From positions 103,501 to 167,500 of the forward strand of contig CAUJNA010003505.1 in the NCBI GenBank assembly GCA_963377175.1: a stretch of 64,000 bases of DNA, written 5' to 3'. The stretch is from Effrenium voratum. Its lineage: Eukaryota; Sar; Dinophyceae; Suessiales; Symbiodiniaceae. The position numbers and the translations under genes were made by a program. Each line of letters starts with the position of its first letter. Position 1 is the first letter of the stretch. A model generated the notes under the pieces. It saw only the letters and a list, made by a program, of their open reading frames with translations, was not told the origin of the DNA and did not search any database. Of the stretch, positions 23,701-36,300 are shown one piece after another.

Positions 23701-26700
23701 ATACATGATCCAGGTCATCACCAACAACCGTGCGTCTACATTCGACTTTCCCCATGGCACACACCATACTATGTTGGGGCGACTGATCAGGATGTTCTAC
23801 GTCGTGAACACTCACGCAGTCGCAAATTTCTACAACTACTTCGTGGACGGCATGCCTTCTTTGAACCGGCGCTTCACTACTGGAAGCGATCCAACACTTA
23901 CTGGCTCTTCTGTGCTGTACCAGTGGAAATCAAACTTCCTGTTTCCTCGGTGTGGGTTCAAGAAAGCAAATGGCAATTCCTGCTACGCCCGCATTTGAAT
24001 GCGCCCTGGGTACACAGAATCTTGCGCAAGGTGGGCTTCCGGGAGCATCTTGTAGATTTTCGACGCCACTCGTTGTCGTCGCCCACTTCCTTCGGCTTGC
24101 ACAAGCGCTTTCGACGACGACTACATCCGGATCTCCAACGGCAACTACGACCTGACACCCTGGATGACATTCAAGCCCACTACTTGATCCTCTATCAGCT
24201 GGGATCGAATACAGGAGCGTCGTTCCAAGTCATGCGTGACCTACTGTCAGCCGCTTTCCCTCCCACTCAGCTGTACTACTTATTGCGGCTCGCAGTATTT
24301 GTCAACGAACCCTTCCGCTCCAAGGCCCAGAAGCTCCTCGCCCAGGTACTACGCAAACGACGGCTACAACCACCCACCACGTTAACACAGCTACTTTTGC
24401 CGCCGCTACATGTCCAGAATTGGAAAGCTCTACTGGGCACATGGTTACAAAGCTGGATTGCTTCTCATCGGGATCTGTTCCCCTCTCTTTTCCTTCCAAA
24501 GATCCGGGTTGTGGAAACTCGCAGCGCCACACTGGGCGACAAGATATACAACTATCGCACATGGCAGCGCAAATGGGCGCCTGACACATTCTTTCCGTGT
24601 CGCTGTTGGGACATCGATGATAGCCATCTACACCGTGCACATGGTCACGCAGTAATGTTGGATGAGTTTTCTCGCATCAATGCGGACATTAACATTGAAA
24701 TCATGACCGCCTCGATGAAGGATCAGTTTTTCGGTGATGTCGACTTATTACATCAACGTTTCACCACACAACTTCGCAAACTTGCTCGACGCTGGCATGT
24801 ACATGGTTCCGGTCTGCTTTCAGATCTACAGCCAGTTGTGTCTCAGCTAATGGACACTCATCGGATCAACCTTCAAGATCGGGCTTATTGGTCATCGACA
24901 TCGTTGCAACGCACTGTGGCTTCTTTGTCTTCGTGGGTAGTCATCCCGGCGGATCATTTCCCCTCCCGCGCACATGTGATGTGCCCGTCCCTGTTTGCCA
25001 TATTGATGCGGAAGACATTCTGCGCGGGGGATGTCTTCTCACTTTGCCGCGAATCTGCAGCATCCTTCCGCTCTGAAGTGGTAAACACAGTACCTTCTCT
25101 CCTACGTCAACGATATGCATGGGGCCTTCGACTTCAAGCACCGTTGCCTACAGCGCGCATCCTCCCAAAGCCGACCAAGGACTGGCAGAAAGCTCGACCC
25201 ATCATCTCATTCTTTCGCACATGGGCAGCTCCCTTCCTCACGGTCTTCGGTGCACTTATATTTGAACTCACCAAGGCAGCCTTCCCCGACATTGCAGGTC
25301 AACTCTCAGTACAAGAACTTATCCAGCAGCTGTGGGAAGCACTGTCAAAAGCAGATCCTGATGAGTACATCCACCTGGTGTCGCAAGACTTGTCAGGCTT
25401 CTTCACGTCCATTCCTACGGAACGTTTCCATCAGGCGCTTCAAGTGCTTCTTCATCGCTATGATCAAGTTGTTGGCCTTCGCGGTTCCTCGCAATGGTCC
25501 GTGTACGAAGTCAAGTCAGATCATCGACGCCGTATGTTCAAAGGAAAGTGGCGCCGTCAAACCAAGATCCCTCGAATTTTTCGTGAACAAGATCTCCGGC
25601 ACCTTCTGGACTTTGTCATTGACAACAGTCACTTCGAGATCAACGGATACCTGTTCCGCCAAGAACGAGGAGTCGCTATGGGATCACCAGCCGCGCCACC
25701 GTTGTGCAATTTGGTAGCTACGGTTGAAGATTTCTTCTGGCACCGAACCATGATTTCACTGCGGTTTTGCATGCCCGACATTGGTGTGATTTGGCATGAG
25801 CGCTACGTCGACAATCGTTTCATTCTCCTTCGAGACTCAGCCCCACACTCACCCGTGCTCATGAACTTTCTTTCCCTGGAATTTTATCGCCCACCCGTGA
25901 TGCTTGAGGTTCAACATGATGACAAAGTACTGGGTTACCGATGTGTGATTCTTCTTCCAGGACTATCACTCCACAGCTACCCGATCATCCCTCCCAAATC
26001 AAAGGAATTCGGAGTGCCAATGATCGGATGTTCACTTATTCTTCTTGGTCTTCTCGCTCGTGGCTCATCATACGCGGTGCGCAACCAGCGGTTCAGCAAC
26101 AACATGGGCTCGACGCTCTCAAACGCCTTTACGAGGCCAAAGGTTTTGAATCTCACCTTCTGCGGGATGTTCGCCGTCGACTTGGGACAAAATTTGCATG
26201 TGTGCTTGTCCTTTGTCCCTTCTTGTGCATGCTTGGGACTGTGTTCGTTGCATTGCGCTTGGTTTGCATGAACGGTGTGCTTTAACATGAGCTTTGTCCT
26301 TGTGCCCCAGTTGGCTCAGAACTATGGCGGAATATATGATCACTAGCACTCTGCGTTCGGATGGCTCGATACAAACTACGAGCCGCGTGACGCTCGATCA
26401 CCTCCCCAACTTCATCAACGGCAATGAGATCCAAATGTTCATTCGGACCCATGGCATAGCACACCAGCAGAGTGTGCAATCCCACGGCTCGTCACGTGAT
26501 GTACCAGCACTCACTGAGCAGCCCAGATCGCGTTCCCCCCGGTCACGAATTCCGCGGATCCAGCTCACACCGGGCCCGCAAGGGCATTCGGATGAGGAAG
26601 AAGATTGGGGTGAATGGAGGAGTGATGGCAGACACGCCCATAGTGATCAAAGGAGGCCACGTTCGCCTCCGTTTCCCCCTGCTCATGCCAGTCCTTCTGA

Positions 26701-29700
26701 GAACCGCATCGCGCTGGTGCCTCTCTCAGTTCGTCGGCAGGTGCCTGATTTGGGGGTTCATCGCTTCAAGCTACGCACTGGGTGTCGGATCGAGGAGATC
26801 GCCATCGAAGTGAATGACGTCCTCTACTACACCTTACCTTCGATTGCCGCCTTGGTATTCCCGGAGCCGGACCTGTTGAAGAAATCATGGGAGTCTGTCT
26901 ACAGGAGCCTCATGCCACACCGCCGCAGTATCATAGCAGATGAACAGCGGATCATGTCCATTTCGGAGTTTCCGTTTGCTCAGCCGCCGCATGGGGTCCC
27001 GGGACGCTGGACAGCGCAGGTGGTCAAAGACATCTCGGACTACTTCCAGGTCTCTCGGCGGTCACTACCGCAGCAACTCATCGTCCAGCTCGGCATTTGC
27101 GAGGAGAAGTGGCCATATATCTGCAGAACCACGCGGACGTTTCATCACTTCTCCGCGGACAAAAAGAACTCGCAGAAGAACCTCTTTGGGATCATCTTCT
27201 CCTTTGAGCCACGCCGATTGCTGCCGGACAAGCAGCGCACTCAATCGCAGTCCACATTTTTCTGGTCCCACAACACCAACATACAGGCTGCCATGCAAAT
27301 CCTGCGTGATGAGGAACTGATCCGACCTTCGAAGTGGCAAGAACACCCTTCCCCCAATCGTGAATGCTCCAACTGGAACGAAGTTTGGTTGCCACCGATG
27401 GGATTCTACTGCAGAGGCAGCCTCCAGTCTCAGGAAGCGGCCATCCAATCCGCAGCGCAGTTCGGTGGAATCCGGACGGACCGCCCGGTGTGTGTTGGTG
27501 GCTCTGCTCGTCTCCGACAACAGCATTGCACTATACCCCGCGGCGGCGTGTACGCGGACATAGCAGCCTCCCACTACTATGACTGCATTCATGCCAAGGA
27601 TGGCAGGTGGAAACTAAGATCTTCGATCGCAGTGCCCAGCTACATGGGCATCTTCTGGTGAACCATGGTAGCATGCCAGTACAATAGCGTTGCTGCTGAC
27701 CTGATGTGTTGTGCGCTTTGTGTTTTTCATGATGAACCTCATGACGCTCCTCTTCCGAAAAAACGCATTGAATTGTCCGTGGCTCATGGTTGACTTTGAT
27801 ATTTCCTTGTGCGGTGTTGCTTGCATGATTTGTTGTTTGCCTTCTGAATGCTTGCCGTCGCCGCTTTTAGTCATCACTGGTTGATTGGGCCCTGGTTGTC
27901 TCATCTTTCCGGGATTGTGATGGATCATGGGGATATGCTACGTGATTGTCGGCACATGCTGCTCGCTATGACATCGCAAATCAGTTTACTTTTGGCTGGA
28001 CTGCAGCGTCTTGAGGGCCAGCATCGACATCCACAGCCGCCCCCACCGCCACCGATTCCAGAAGTTCACCCCCCGCCGCTGCCTCCGCCGTCCACGGCGC
28101 CGCCGTACTTGCCAGCAACATCGGTCAGACCCGACCTCATGGCAACGCCGGTCACTCTTGTGGCCACCACGGATAGCCGTGCGGAGCACTCTGCTCACGT
28201 GCGCACGGTGAGTGTTAGCACCTCCTGGGAGCACAGACGAAGGCGAAGATCTAGACATCGAGAGCCGCACCGGAGACGATCCCGCAGCCATCATCGTCGG
28301 CTACCAGACCGTCCTGTTGATGCGGTTCCCGTGGTCCGCCGTCATGCTCACACACCTAAGTACCCACCGGCAGTCAAAGCCATGCCAGCTTGCAGACCAT
28401 CCGGTCTGTCTTATGAACGGTGACGGAGCAACAGCGACAAAAGTACCTCAGCGTTTGCTTCGTTCATGCTTGCATGCACCTTGTCTCTGTCATGCCGCAG
28501 CATTATCGCTTTGCAGCTTTGCGTGAGTTGCCCTTGTGGTTTGATTGGTTGCCATGCAGTTGTCGGCTGAGTTTGTGAACAACCTGGTGGCTGTGCTCAA
28601 TGTTCTTGCATCCCAAGTCGCGACAGCTTTGGACACACTGAACTTTGCCTTGATGACGGAGCGTGGTCGTCCGACAGACACGGTGGTGACCCCGAGAGCA
28701 CCAAGAAACTCCAGACATGGGTTGCGGCCCCGCATCATCACGGAGCTCGCCTCCTCTGACCGATCTCGTTCCCCCACACGCATTCGGGCTCGACCGGTGG
28801 ACACGTCATCTACCTGGTACATACCGGCTTTGTCACCGCCTCGAGCCGCACATCGTGATGCTAGTGAACACAATCCTGGTACTCGGCCCGAATCTGTGTT
28901 AGATCGACTGCCACCGCCTCGTCCTCGTGCTCCTTTCGCGGCACACGGTGCACGAGAACCAGGACAGACGACGCCCACGACACCTGATTCGGATTCTGAT
29001 GGTTCGATACATCCGCATCCAGGTGCCTCGTCATTCCGGCCGTCACCGACAGTGGTTCATGGTCCTCGGGAACTTCTACAAGAGTTTACCATTGCACTTC
29101 GCAATGCATACCGTGAACCTTTCACGGCATGGACACAGGGCGAGCTGGATGAAATGGTGAGACGGAAGAAAGATAAGGATTCCAGACCCACCTATAAGAC
29201 CATTGCGCGGTTTCTTCAGAAGCCGATTGAGGAAGTGAAGCAGGCATGGAAGGTCTATCAACAACTTGAGGCTCGCGGCTAGGAACAAGCCCGGCAAATG
29301 CAACAGTGACCATTGATGGACCAAATGATAAGCGGCGGCGGTGTGTCCGGTTTGAGTTGTTGATCACATGATACTTGCTTGCTTGCACGTGACTCAATCT
29401 TGCTTGTCGTGTTGCGAAATGTCGTTGACATGCAGTGATGTCCTTCCTGAGTTGCTCAAATCATGTCAGAACAAGTTGTACAGACGTACATTACCTGGAC
29501 CCATGGAGCGCAGCCGACGTGGTTACAATTTCATGGACCCGGGGCTCTACTCGACAGACCCATTCGGCTGACTACGTCGCCTCCGCCCCCGCCAAGTCTG
29601 CCACTGCTTCTCCCACCTCCTCCACCACCACCACCACCACCACCGGTGATTCTACACCCCCAGTTTATGCCCTCGATACGCAGCACCTCGATCTCAGCCC

Positions 29701-32700
29701 CTCGCGGACAATCCTGCCCTACCTCTTTGAATTCGCAGCGCACACGCCGCTCGATCTACAACACAGACCCTTCCCGTGATGAAGTACCACGCAGTCCAGG
29801 GCGCTCGTCCAAACGATCTCGGACAGCATCAGCTTCAGCGCCGAGGCGATCTCGACGGCCCTTTACAGTGTTTTATTCCAAACGTGCTGGCCGTTCATCG
29901 CGATCCCCATCGGCAACATGCAAACATTACTGTCACGCCATCCTGCGCCATGGACGGAAATGTCTTTCCCCTTGTGCACGCAGACGACCAGGTCACTATC
30001 ATTGCAGGTGTGCGCGACATCAAAGACAGTGAAAGCCAGGTTTCAGACAGTTCAGACCTCGCTGACCCGTTTCACCTTGTGTTTGAAAAGTTGCCTTGCT
30101 CCTCAGTGGATGTGTGCGGTTAGCAATGCATGTGTGTCCTTGCCGCAGATTTTCGATTTGTTTAGCAGTCGTGCAAGCCCGTATTGCTGCTATGAACCCC
30201 CAGTATTTCGAGTACCAGATCGACAGAGGAGTGGAATGGATTCGAATTTACTCTCCGGGCATTTGGAGGCCCGTTCCGGAGGAAGCGCCAGTTCCGGACC
30301 CACTTTACGCTTCCACATTTCGGGAGTGGCGCAGATCATACCACTTCCAAGTGTACTGGTCTGAAGACAGCACCGGAGGCACCACAATGGATCCTATTGC
30401 CACGCCCAGTGCCTATGTGTCCTATCACGTGTGGGAGTACCGAGACTGGCAAACGCGAGGGTACCAACGACTTGGACCTCCTGTCCAATCCATCGGACTC
30501 GCGATGCTCGCCAACGCAGACATCGAGTCCTCGGTGGGCTCGTCGGTACCTGATGGAGCGTGGCGGGAACCGTCACCGCCACCATTCCATGATCCTTGGA
30601 ATAATTCGGATTGACTCATGAGTTGCATGTTGGATAAAGATGAGGTTGTGCGTGCTTTGAATGTGAGTTCTCATTGGGTTGTCTTGCTTGGTGCTGTGCA
30701 TGTTGTCTCCATGTGCCCGCCGCTCTCTGTGATAACTTTGAGCAGCTCGGGTTGAAATGTTCAATAGTACGGTGCAGGGTGCAGCAGGATGGATCCTACC
30801 TCGCTATTTTGACTATGACATCGTCAATGGACCAGCAGGAACGAGTGTGGAATGGATTCGAATCTATGTGCCGGGTCAGTGGCATCCAGTAGCCCCTGAC
30901 ACCCTGGGACCGGCCCCGGATGACCCGACCGCCTATCGGGAATGGCGCAAGGTCTACCACTTCGAAGTGTACTGGCCCAGGGAAAGCACTGGCGGCACAA
31001 CTATAGGCACGGCTCTGCAACCGGTATCCCACGCCACTTTCTACACTTGGTATTACAGGGACTGGGTCACCAGAGGGTACCAACGCCTGGGTCGTCCACA
31101 TCCCAGCATAGCGAGGCCAGTTTTCGCTTCGGGTGCGCCGGACCTCATGTATGCTGGAATGACCTCCTCTTCGGCATCATCCAATTCACATGATAGCTGA
31201 TGCCCGTCCTCGCCTCCCTGGAGAGTCTGACTGTGATGTTGGCGCCGCACAGTGCTACAAAAGTGGTCTTTTGCGTTTTGATTGTTGATTTGCTTTCACT
31301 CGTTGTTGTCTGCAGCCGTACACCTATCAACTTGACTTTCCGTGGTTGCGTTGTCATGCCGTGGCTGGAATGGTGCCCGGACCCTCAACAACCTGATGCC
31401 CAGTGGGTCAAGATCTTTCATCCGGGACCATGGACGCCTCAGGAAGAACAGGATGCTCCACCTCCTCCGCATACTTTCAGAGAATGGCGGGAGTTCTATG
31501 CTCCCAACCAGGACTCAGTTGAAGGGCAAGTCCAAGTCACTACGTGGTACAAGCGAGACTGGGCCACGGAGGGCTATCGGAGAATCGCTGCTCCTCACGC
31601 CGGTCATGAATTTGATTCCATGTATCCCTCCGATCACCATAACGTGGCCACGCAGTCTGCGTCGTTGAGTATGTCGCCGGAGCTGTTAGACGCGATTCTC
31701 AGGTCCTCGGATGCGGCTGATTTCTCCACTGAGGAACTGATTCGTCTCCAGGAGGGGATTTCTCAACAACTGACGGCCCGCGCACGTCTGACCTCTCATC
31801 CTCATCAACCAGTACGTGCGTCGCGTGGCAACACACCATCGGAGACGATTGGGGTCTCCGACCCCTACACGCCCGTGAATCCGTCCGGTAGCGGCCAAGA
31901 CAAGATGAGGCCCGTCTTCGAGCTCACTGAAGACTAGCCTTGCATGAGCAGCGCAGCGTACAAAATAAGGGTGACCTCTCCACTTGCATGATCTTGCTTT
32001 GCTGTTGTTTGAACATGGTTGTGCATGGTGCTTGTCCACCTACTAGCTGGATCGGAGCCCGCGACCATCCTTGCCTCTTGCCTCGACATGGACATCGATG
32101 ATTCCAAGCAGTATCCATGGCTCGAATATTCGGTCTGGCATGATCAGGAGTGGGTGCGGATTTACACTCCGGGACAACCTCAACGATGGCACCGTGGTGA
32201 CGCCGTACCTGATCTACCTGAAAACTCTTTTCGTGAATGGCAGCGGGTGACGGATCCCGAAGCGCCAGTCCAGGCATGGGACATCCGTGACTGGCAACAC
32301 CAAGGGTACCAGCGCATTCTGTCTCGGATTGAGTCCTTCGCAACTCACTGTTCACATGATCAGACTCTTGGTCAAGGTCGGAACTCCGATGCCGTTCAAG
32401 TTGAGGAGACCTTCACCTATGCCACTCCGTTTTCTCATGGTGATCGCCCGGCTGCTTCGCAGATCGCTTCAGTCCTCTATGGCGACACTCGTAATGCTCA
32501 ACGTTGTGAACTTTCGTTCCCGTCTTCTGAGCGGTTTAGGGCAGTGTCTCGCTCCCCTCGCCGTGGTGGATATTTTGGCCAACGATAGTGATTTGAGTTT
32601 GAGCATGTGATCTTCCTGCAGGAGAAAAGAGAAACCTCGCCCCTCGTAGAGGGGCGTGTGTGTGCGGAGTGACAGAATGCCCTGTCACCACCCTTTTTTC

Positions 32701-33271
32701 GCAGCAGGGGGGGCAGCACCTTTGGCAACTGCACTGCAATGAAAAGCTTGCCAAAGGGGGGTGACCAGACGTGGTGTACCTGCTTTCCGTGAATCTGAAT
32801 GTCCTTTTGGCCCCCTTGGTTGCGGCGCTGTTTGTGCTTCTTGTTCTTTCCTGTAACGGTTTCGTTTCTAAAGTGAAGCCAAGTGACTTGCAAGCAGACC
32901 TCAGCCGAGACTCATCAGTTGTACTCGAGACTCATCAGTTGTACTCGAGACTCATCAGTTGTACTCGAAAGATTAGCACTCTCCTTTTGGAGTTCAAGTG
33001 TGTGTGTGTGTGTGTGTGTGTGTTTGTTGTTTGTTTGTTTGTTGTTTGTTGTTTGTTGTTTGTTTGTTTGTTTGTTTGTTTGTTTGTTTGTTTGTTGTTT
33101 GTTGTTTGCTTGTGTGTGTGTTTTTGTGTTGTTTTTGTTTTTGTTTGTTTTTGTTTTTGTGTTGTTTTTGTTTGTGTGTTTGTTGTTGTTTGTTGTGTTT
33201 GTGTGTTTTGTTGTTTGTGTTGTTTTGTTGTTGTGTGTTGTGTGTTTTGTGTTTGTGTGTGTTGTTGTGTG

Positions 33272-33302
<31 letters not shown>

Positions 33303-36300
33303 TGTGTGTTGTGTGTTTCTGTGTTTCTGTGTTTCTGTGTTGTGTGTGTTTGTGTGTTTGTGTGTTTGTGTGTTGTGTGTGTGTTTGTGTGTTTGTGTGT
33401 GTCTGTGTGTCTGTGTGTCTGTGTGTCTGTGTGTCTGTGTGTCTGTGTGTCTGTGTGTCTGTGTGTCTGTGTGTCTGTGTGTCTCTGTCTCTGTGTCTCT
33501 GAGTCTCTGTGTCTCTGTGTCTCTGTGTCTCTGTGTCTCTGTGTCTCTGTGTCTCTGTGTCTCTGTGTCTCTGTGTCTCTGTGTCTCTGTGTCTCTGTGT
33601 CTCTGTGTCTCTGTGTCTCTGTGTCTCTGTGTCTCTGTGTCTCTGTGTCTCTGTGTGTCTGTGTGTCTGTGTCTCTGTGTCTCTGTGTCTCTGTGTCACT
33701 GTGTCTGTGGCTGTGTCTGTGTCTGTGTTTATGTCTGTGTCTGTGTCTGTGTGTGTGTGTGTGTGTGTTTTTTTGGAGGGTACCCTATTTTTGGAATTCG
33801 GTTTAATAGGAAACCAAAAGGAGACCCACAATTTCACTATTCTGGGTAGGGTCCCCTATTTGGACGCGTAGCCTTTGTTTCTTCGGATCCGGGGTGCCAA
33901 AAACGTATGTTCCCAAGAGGGGCGGATCACATGGACCAACAGAAAGAGAGCTTGTGGGTTCTCATGTCAATGTCAGCTTTAAGCCACCAATCCAAACCAC
34001 TAATTTACGGGACGCTGACTTTTAGGAAATCAGCACGTATTGACGCAAATGTGTTTGAATCAAACGATGGGTCCAAGTGTTCATGTCGCTATTTGAACAA
34101 ACGTGAATCATACTGTGGATGGACGCAATCCTGCGCCACCTAAGAAACCTTGGAATGATGATTCCCCTGTAAATAGCAACAAACAATGGTTTCCCATGGT
34201 TTCAACGTGGTGCAGGATGAACAATTGATGGAGTACACATAACGTCCTAGGACCCTCTTCAATGAACGTGTATAGGCCTCGCGTATAGTGTTTTGGCTTA
34301 CGCCCGATTTGGGGTCTCCTTGAAGGTTCCTAGGAGACCATTAGGTCTGATTTCGTTTGAAGAGTTGGCTCAATTTCGATGGGTGTCTAAAGAAAGGGAA
34401 GGAGACCATAGCGAACCATTTTGGAGGTCTCAGAAGTTTGGGAAGCACGCTTGCTTGGTGGTTCTTTGAAGTTCCCTGCACCTTTTTTGTCGGATTTTGT
34501 CCAGCTAGTCATCGGCTTTGGATGCTTTGCTTGCCTTTGGTTCGGGATGGGCTGTCACAGATTTCGGCATTGTGCGGTGCGTTGGACGGCCGAACAATTC
34601 CGCAGGTCAAAGCCATGAATTCTTGTGCGGTGTTTGTTTGCTAAACACATGGGTAGCCATTGAAAAGGGGGATGATAGGAAGATAGTGTATATACATATA
34701 TATATATATATATATAGCTTCCTCCTTTCTTTTTTTCGCGCAAGCGACCCGAACGGGGGCCCTGGTTTGATCAACAAGCGAATACGTCAAGGATCCTGCA
34801 TCAAGCCCCCCTTCATCATCAAGCCCGAAAGACGCTATTTTGGGGGGGTCCTTGGACATCATATTTGTCATGTTTATTTCGTTGTATGCAGCGCCAGATA
34901 GACTTTTTGTACATGAGCATGTGAACAATACATGGGCATTCGACAGCCCTTCCGGCACGAGATGAAATGCGCACCCGCTGCATGGAACCGCAAGACCCTC
35001 TATGCCGGGCAGGCTGGGCGCAAAAGACCCTCAATGGCAAGCCCGGGTAACTGAGGCGCGGCGCAGATGGCAACGCCGAAGGCCACAGGGCCAGCACTAG
35101 CGCTGCTGGACCTGCGGGCCTGTGGTCGCCTGAAGACCTTCAGCGGCAAGGACGAAGACTGGGTGACATCATGGGTCTTCGTGGCGCACTCAGCCTCAGA
35201 GATGGAGACCGCAGAGCCGTCCCAGGATGCGAAGGTGTGTGCGTGGGCCTTGTTCAACATCTTCACGTGGAGGGCAAAGCCTTGTCAGTCATCATGAATG
35301 CGGAGGTTGGCAGCGGACTGCAAGCGTGGAAGCCGGTGGAGCAAGGTGCCCGAGCAGAACGTCCTGGAACACGTGGAGCGTTGGGAGGTGCTCATCAGAC
35401 GCTATCAGGACCAGTCCAAGGAGGAGCACCATCTGGAATCAGGATGGCGTTGAGGACGGACGAGCAATTGGACTGCTTCTGACAAGCTCAAGAAGTGTGT
35501 GTGGGACTACTTTGCAAGCTGAGTTCAGCGCGCAGGGATGTGGAAGCCAGGAACAAAAGCAATGGCAAGCGCAAGGACAAGCAGAAGGGCAAGCGCGGCG
35601 AGAAGGACAAGGGCAACAAACCCAAAACAAGAGGTTTGATGGTGAATGTGCCTACGCGAGCTTGGTTTGGCGCCCTGCTTCGCTGACCTGGCATGTCTGG
35701 TGGGCGGAGCACCGTCCCCCGAGACTTCCTGGGAAGCGCTGCTTCGAGAGTTCAGAGTTTGCTTCTGCGGGCAAGCTTCACAGTCCAGATGGGGCGTTTG
35801 ATGGTGACGTTGAGAACGCATGGAGAGCCGGTGACTCAGCAGCTGGCAAGGCAAGTGCATACCACAATTCTCAAGATAAAGGGAACTGGAGACGTCTACA
35901 CACCACCGTTGGAGCAGCTGAGTGATCTGCTGACCATCAAGAGCGACGTGAAGGAGAACTACGGCATGGGCGTCACACCTGCGATGAGTGTGTGTGGATT
36001 GCCTGGTTCCTTCAGCAAGACCATCCTCTACAAGATGCTGAGGGGCCAGGCAGACAGGCGCAAGGCGGAAGGCAGCTGAAGATGACTAGTTGGTGGGCGA
36101 CGTGACCGGCGTCCACACAGCGAGGACAGCGAGGCGCTTGAGAGAAGAGCTGAGGCGCAACAAGGAACTCTTCCAGAAGATGAAGGGAGTTCCGTGGGTC
36201 CACAACGAGGAGGAGCCAAGAAAGAAGCCAAGCGGACAGATCCTGGTGACCCACAGCCGGTTGTGGTGGACGAGAACAAGGATGGCAGAAGAGAGATGCA

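Larger units (their letters stand above)
20791..33003 (+). mobile_element. Ten-ORF Penelope-like retroelement
   Basis: A 12.2-kb element bounded by direct repeats (20791-21142 and 32666-33003). Ten ORFs lie on the same strand, with gaps usually of 130-260 bp and one of only 38-52 bp. Order: Arg/Ser gag-like protein, GIY-YIG/reverse transcriptase, 445-aa unknown, three Pro/Arg-rich proteins (the third with a partial copy of the small repeat domain), then four full paralogues of that domain. Canonical Penelope-like elements encode essentially one RT-EN protein, so nine extra ORFs are unusual. The nearest concept I know is the multi-ORF Athena-type terminons of rotifers, which are not the same. 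It sits in sense orientation in intron 10 of the nucleotidyltransferase gene. Near identity of the inner ~200 bp of the end repeats indicates a recent insertion. Confidence 0.82.

Noticed and set aside
32935..33837. Transmembrane-like or secreted Cys-rich gene
   Set aside because: Same microsatellite artefact as above.
33000..33850. Frames of 240-300 codons of Cys/Val/Leu or Thr/Gln/His
   Set aside because: They are translations of TG and TGTGTCTC microsatellites; all frames of both strands are open.
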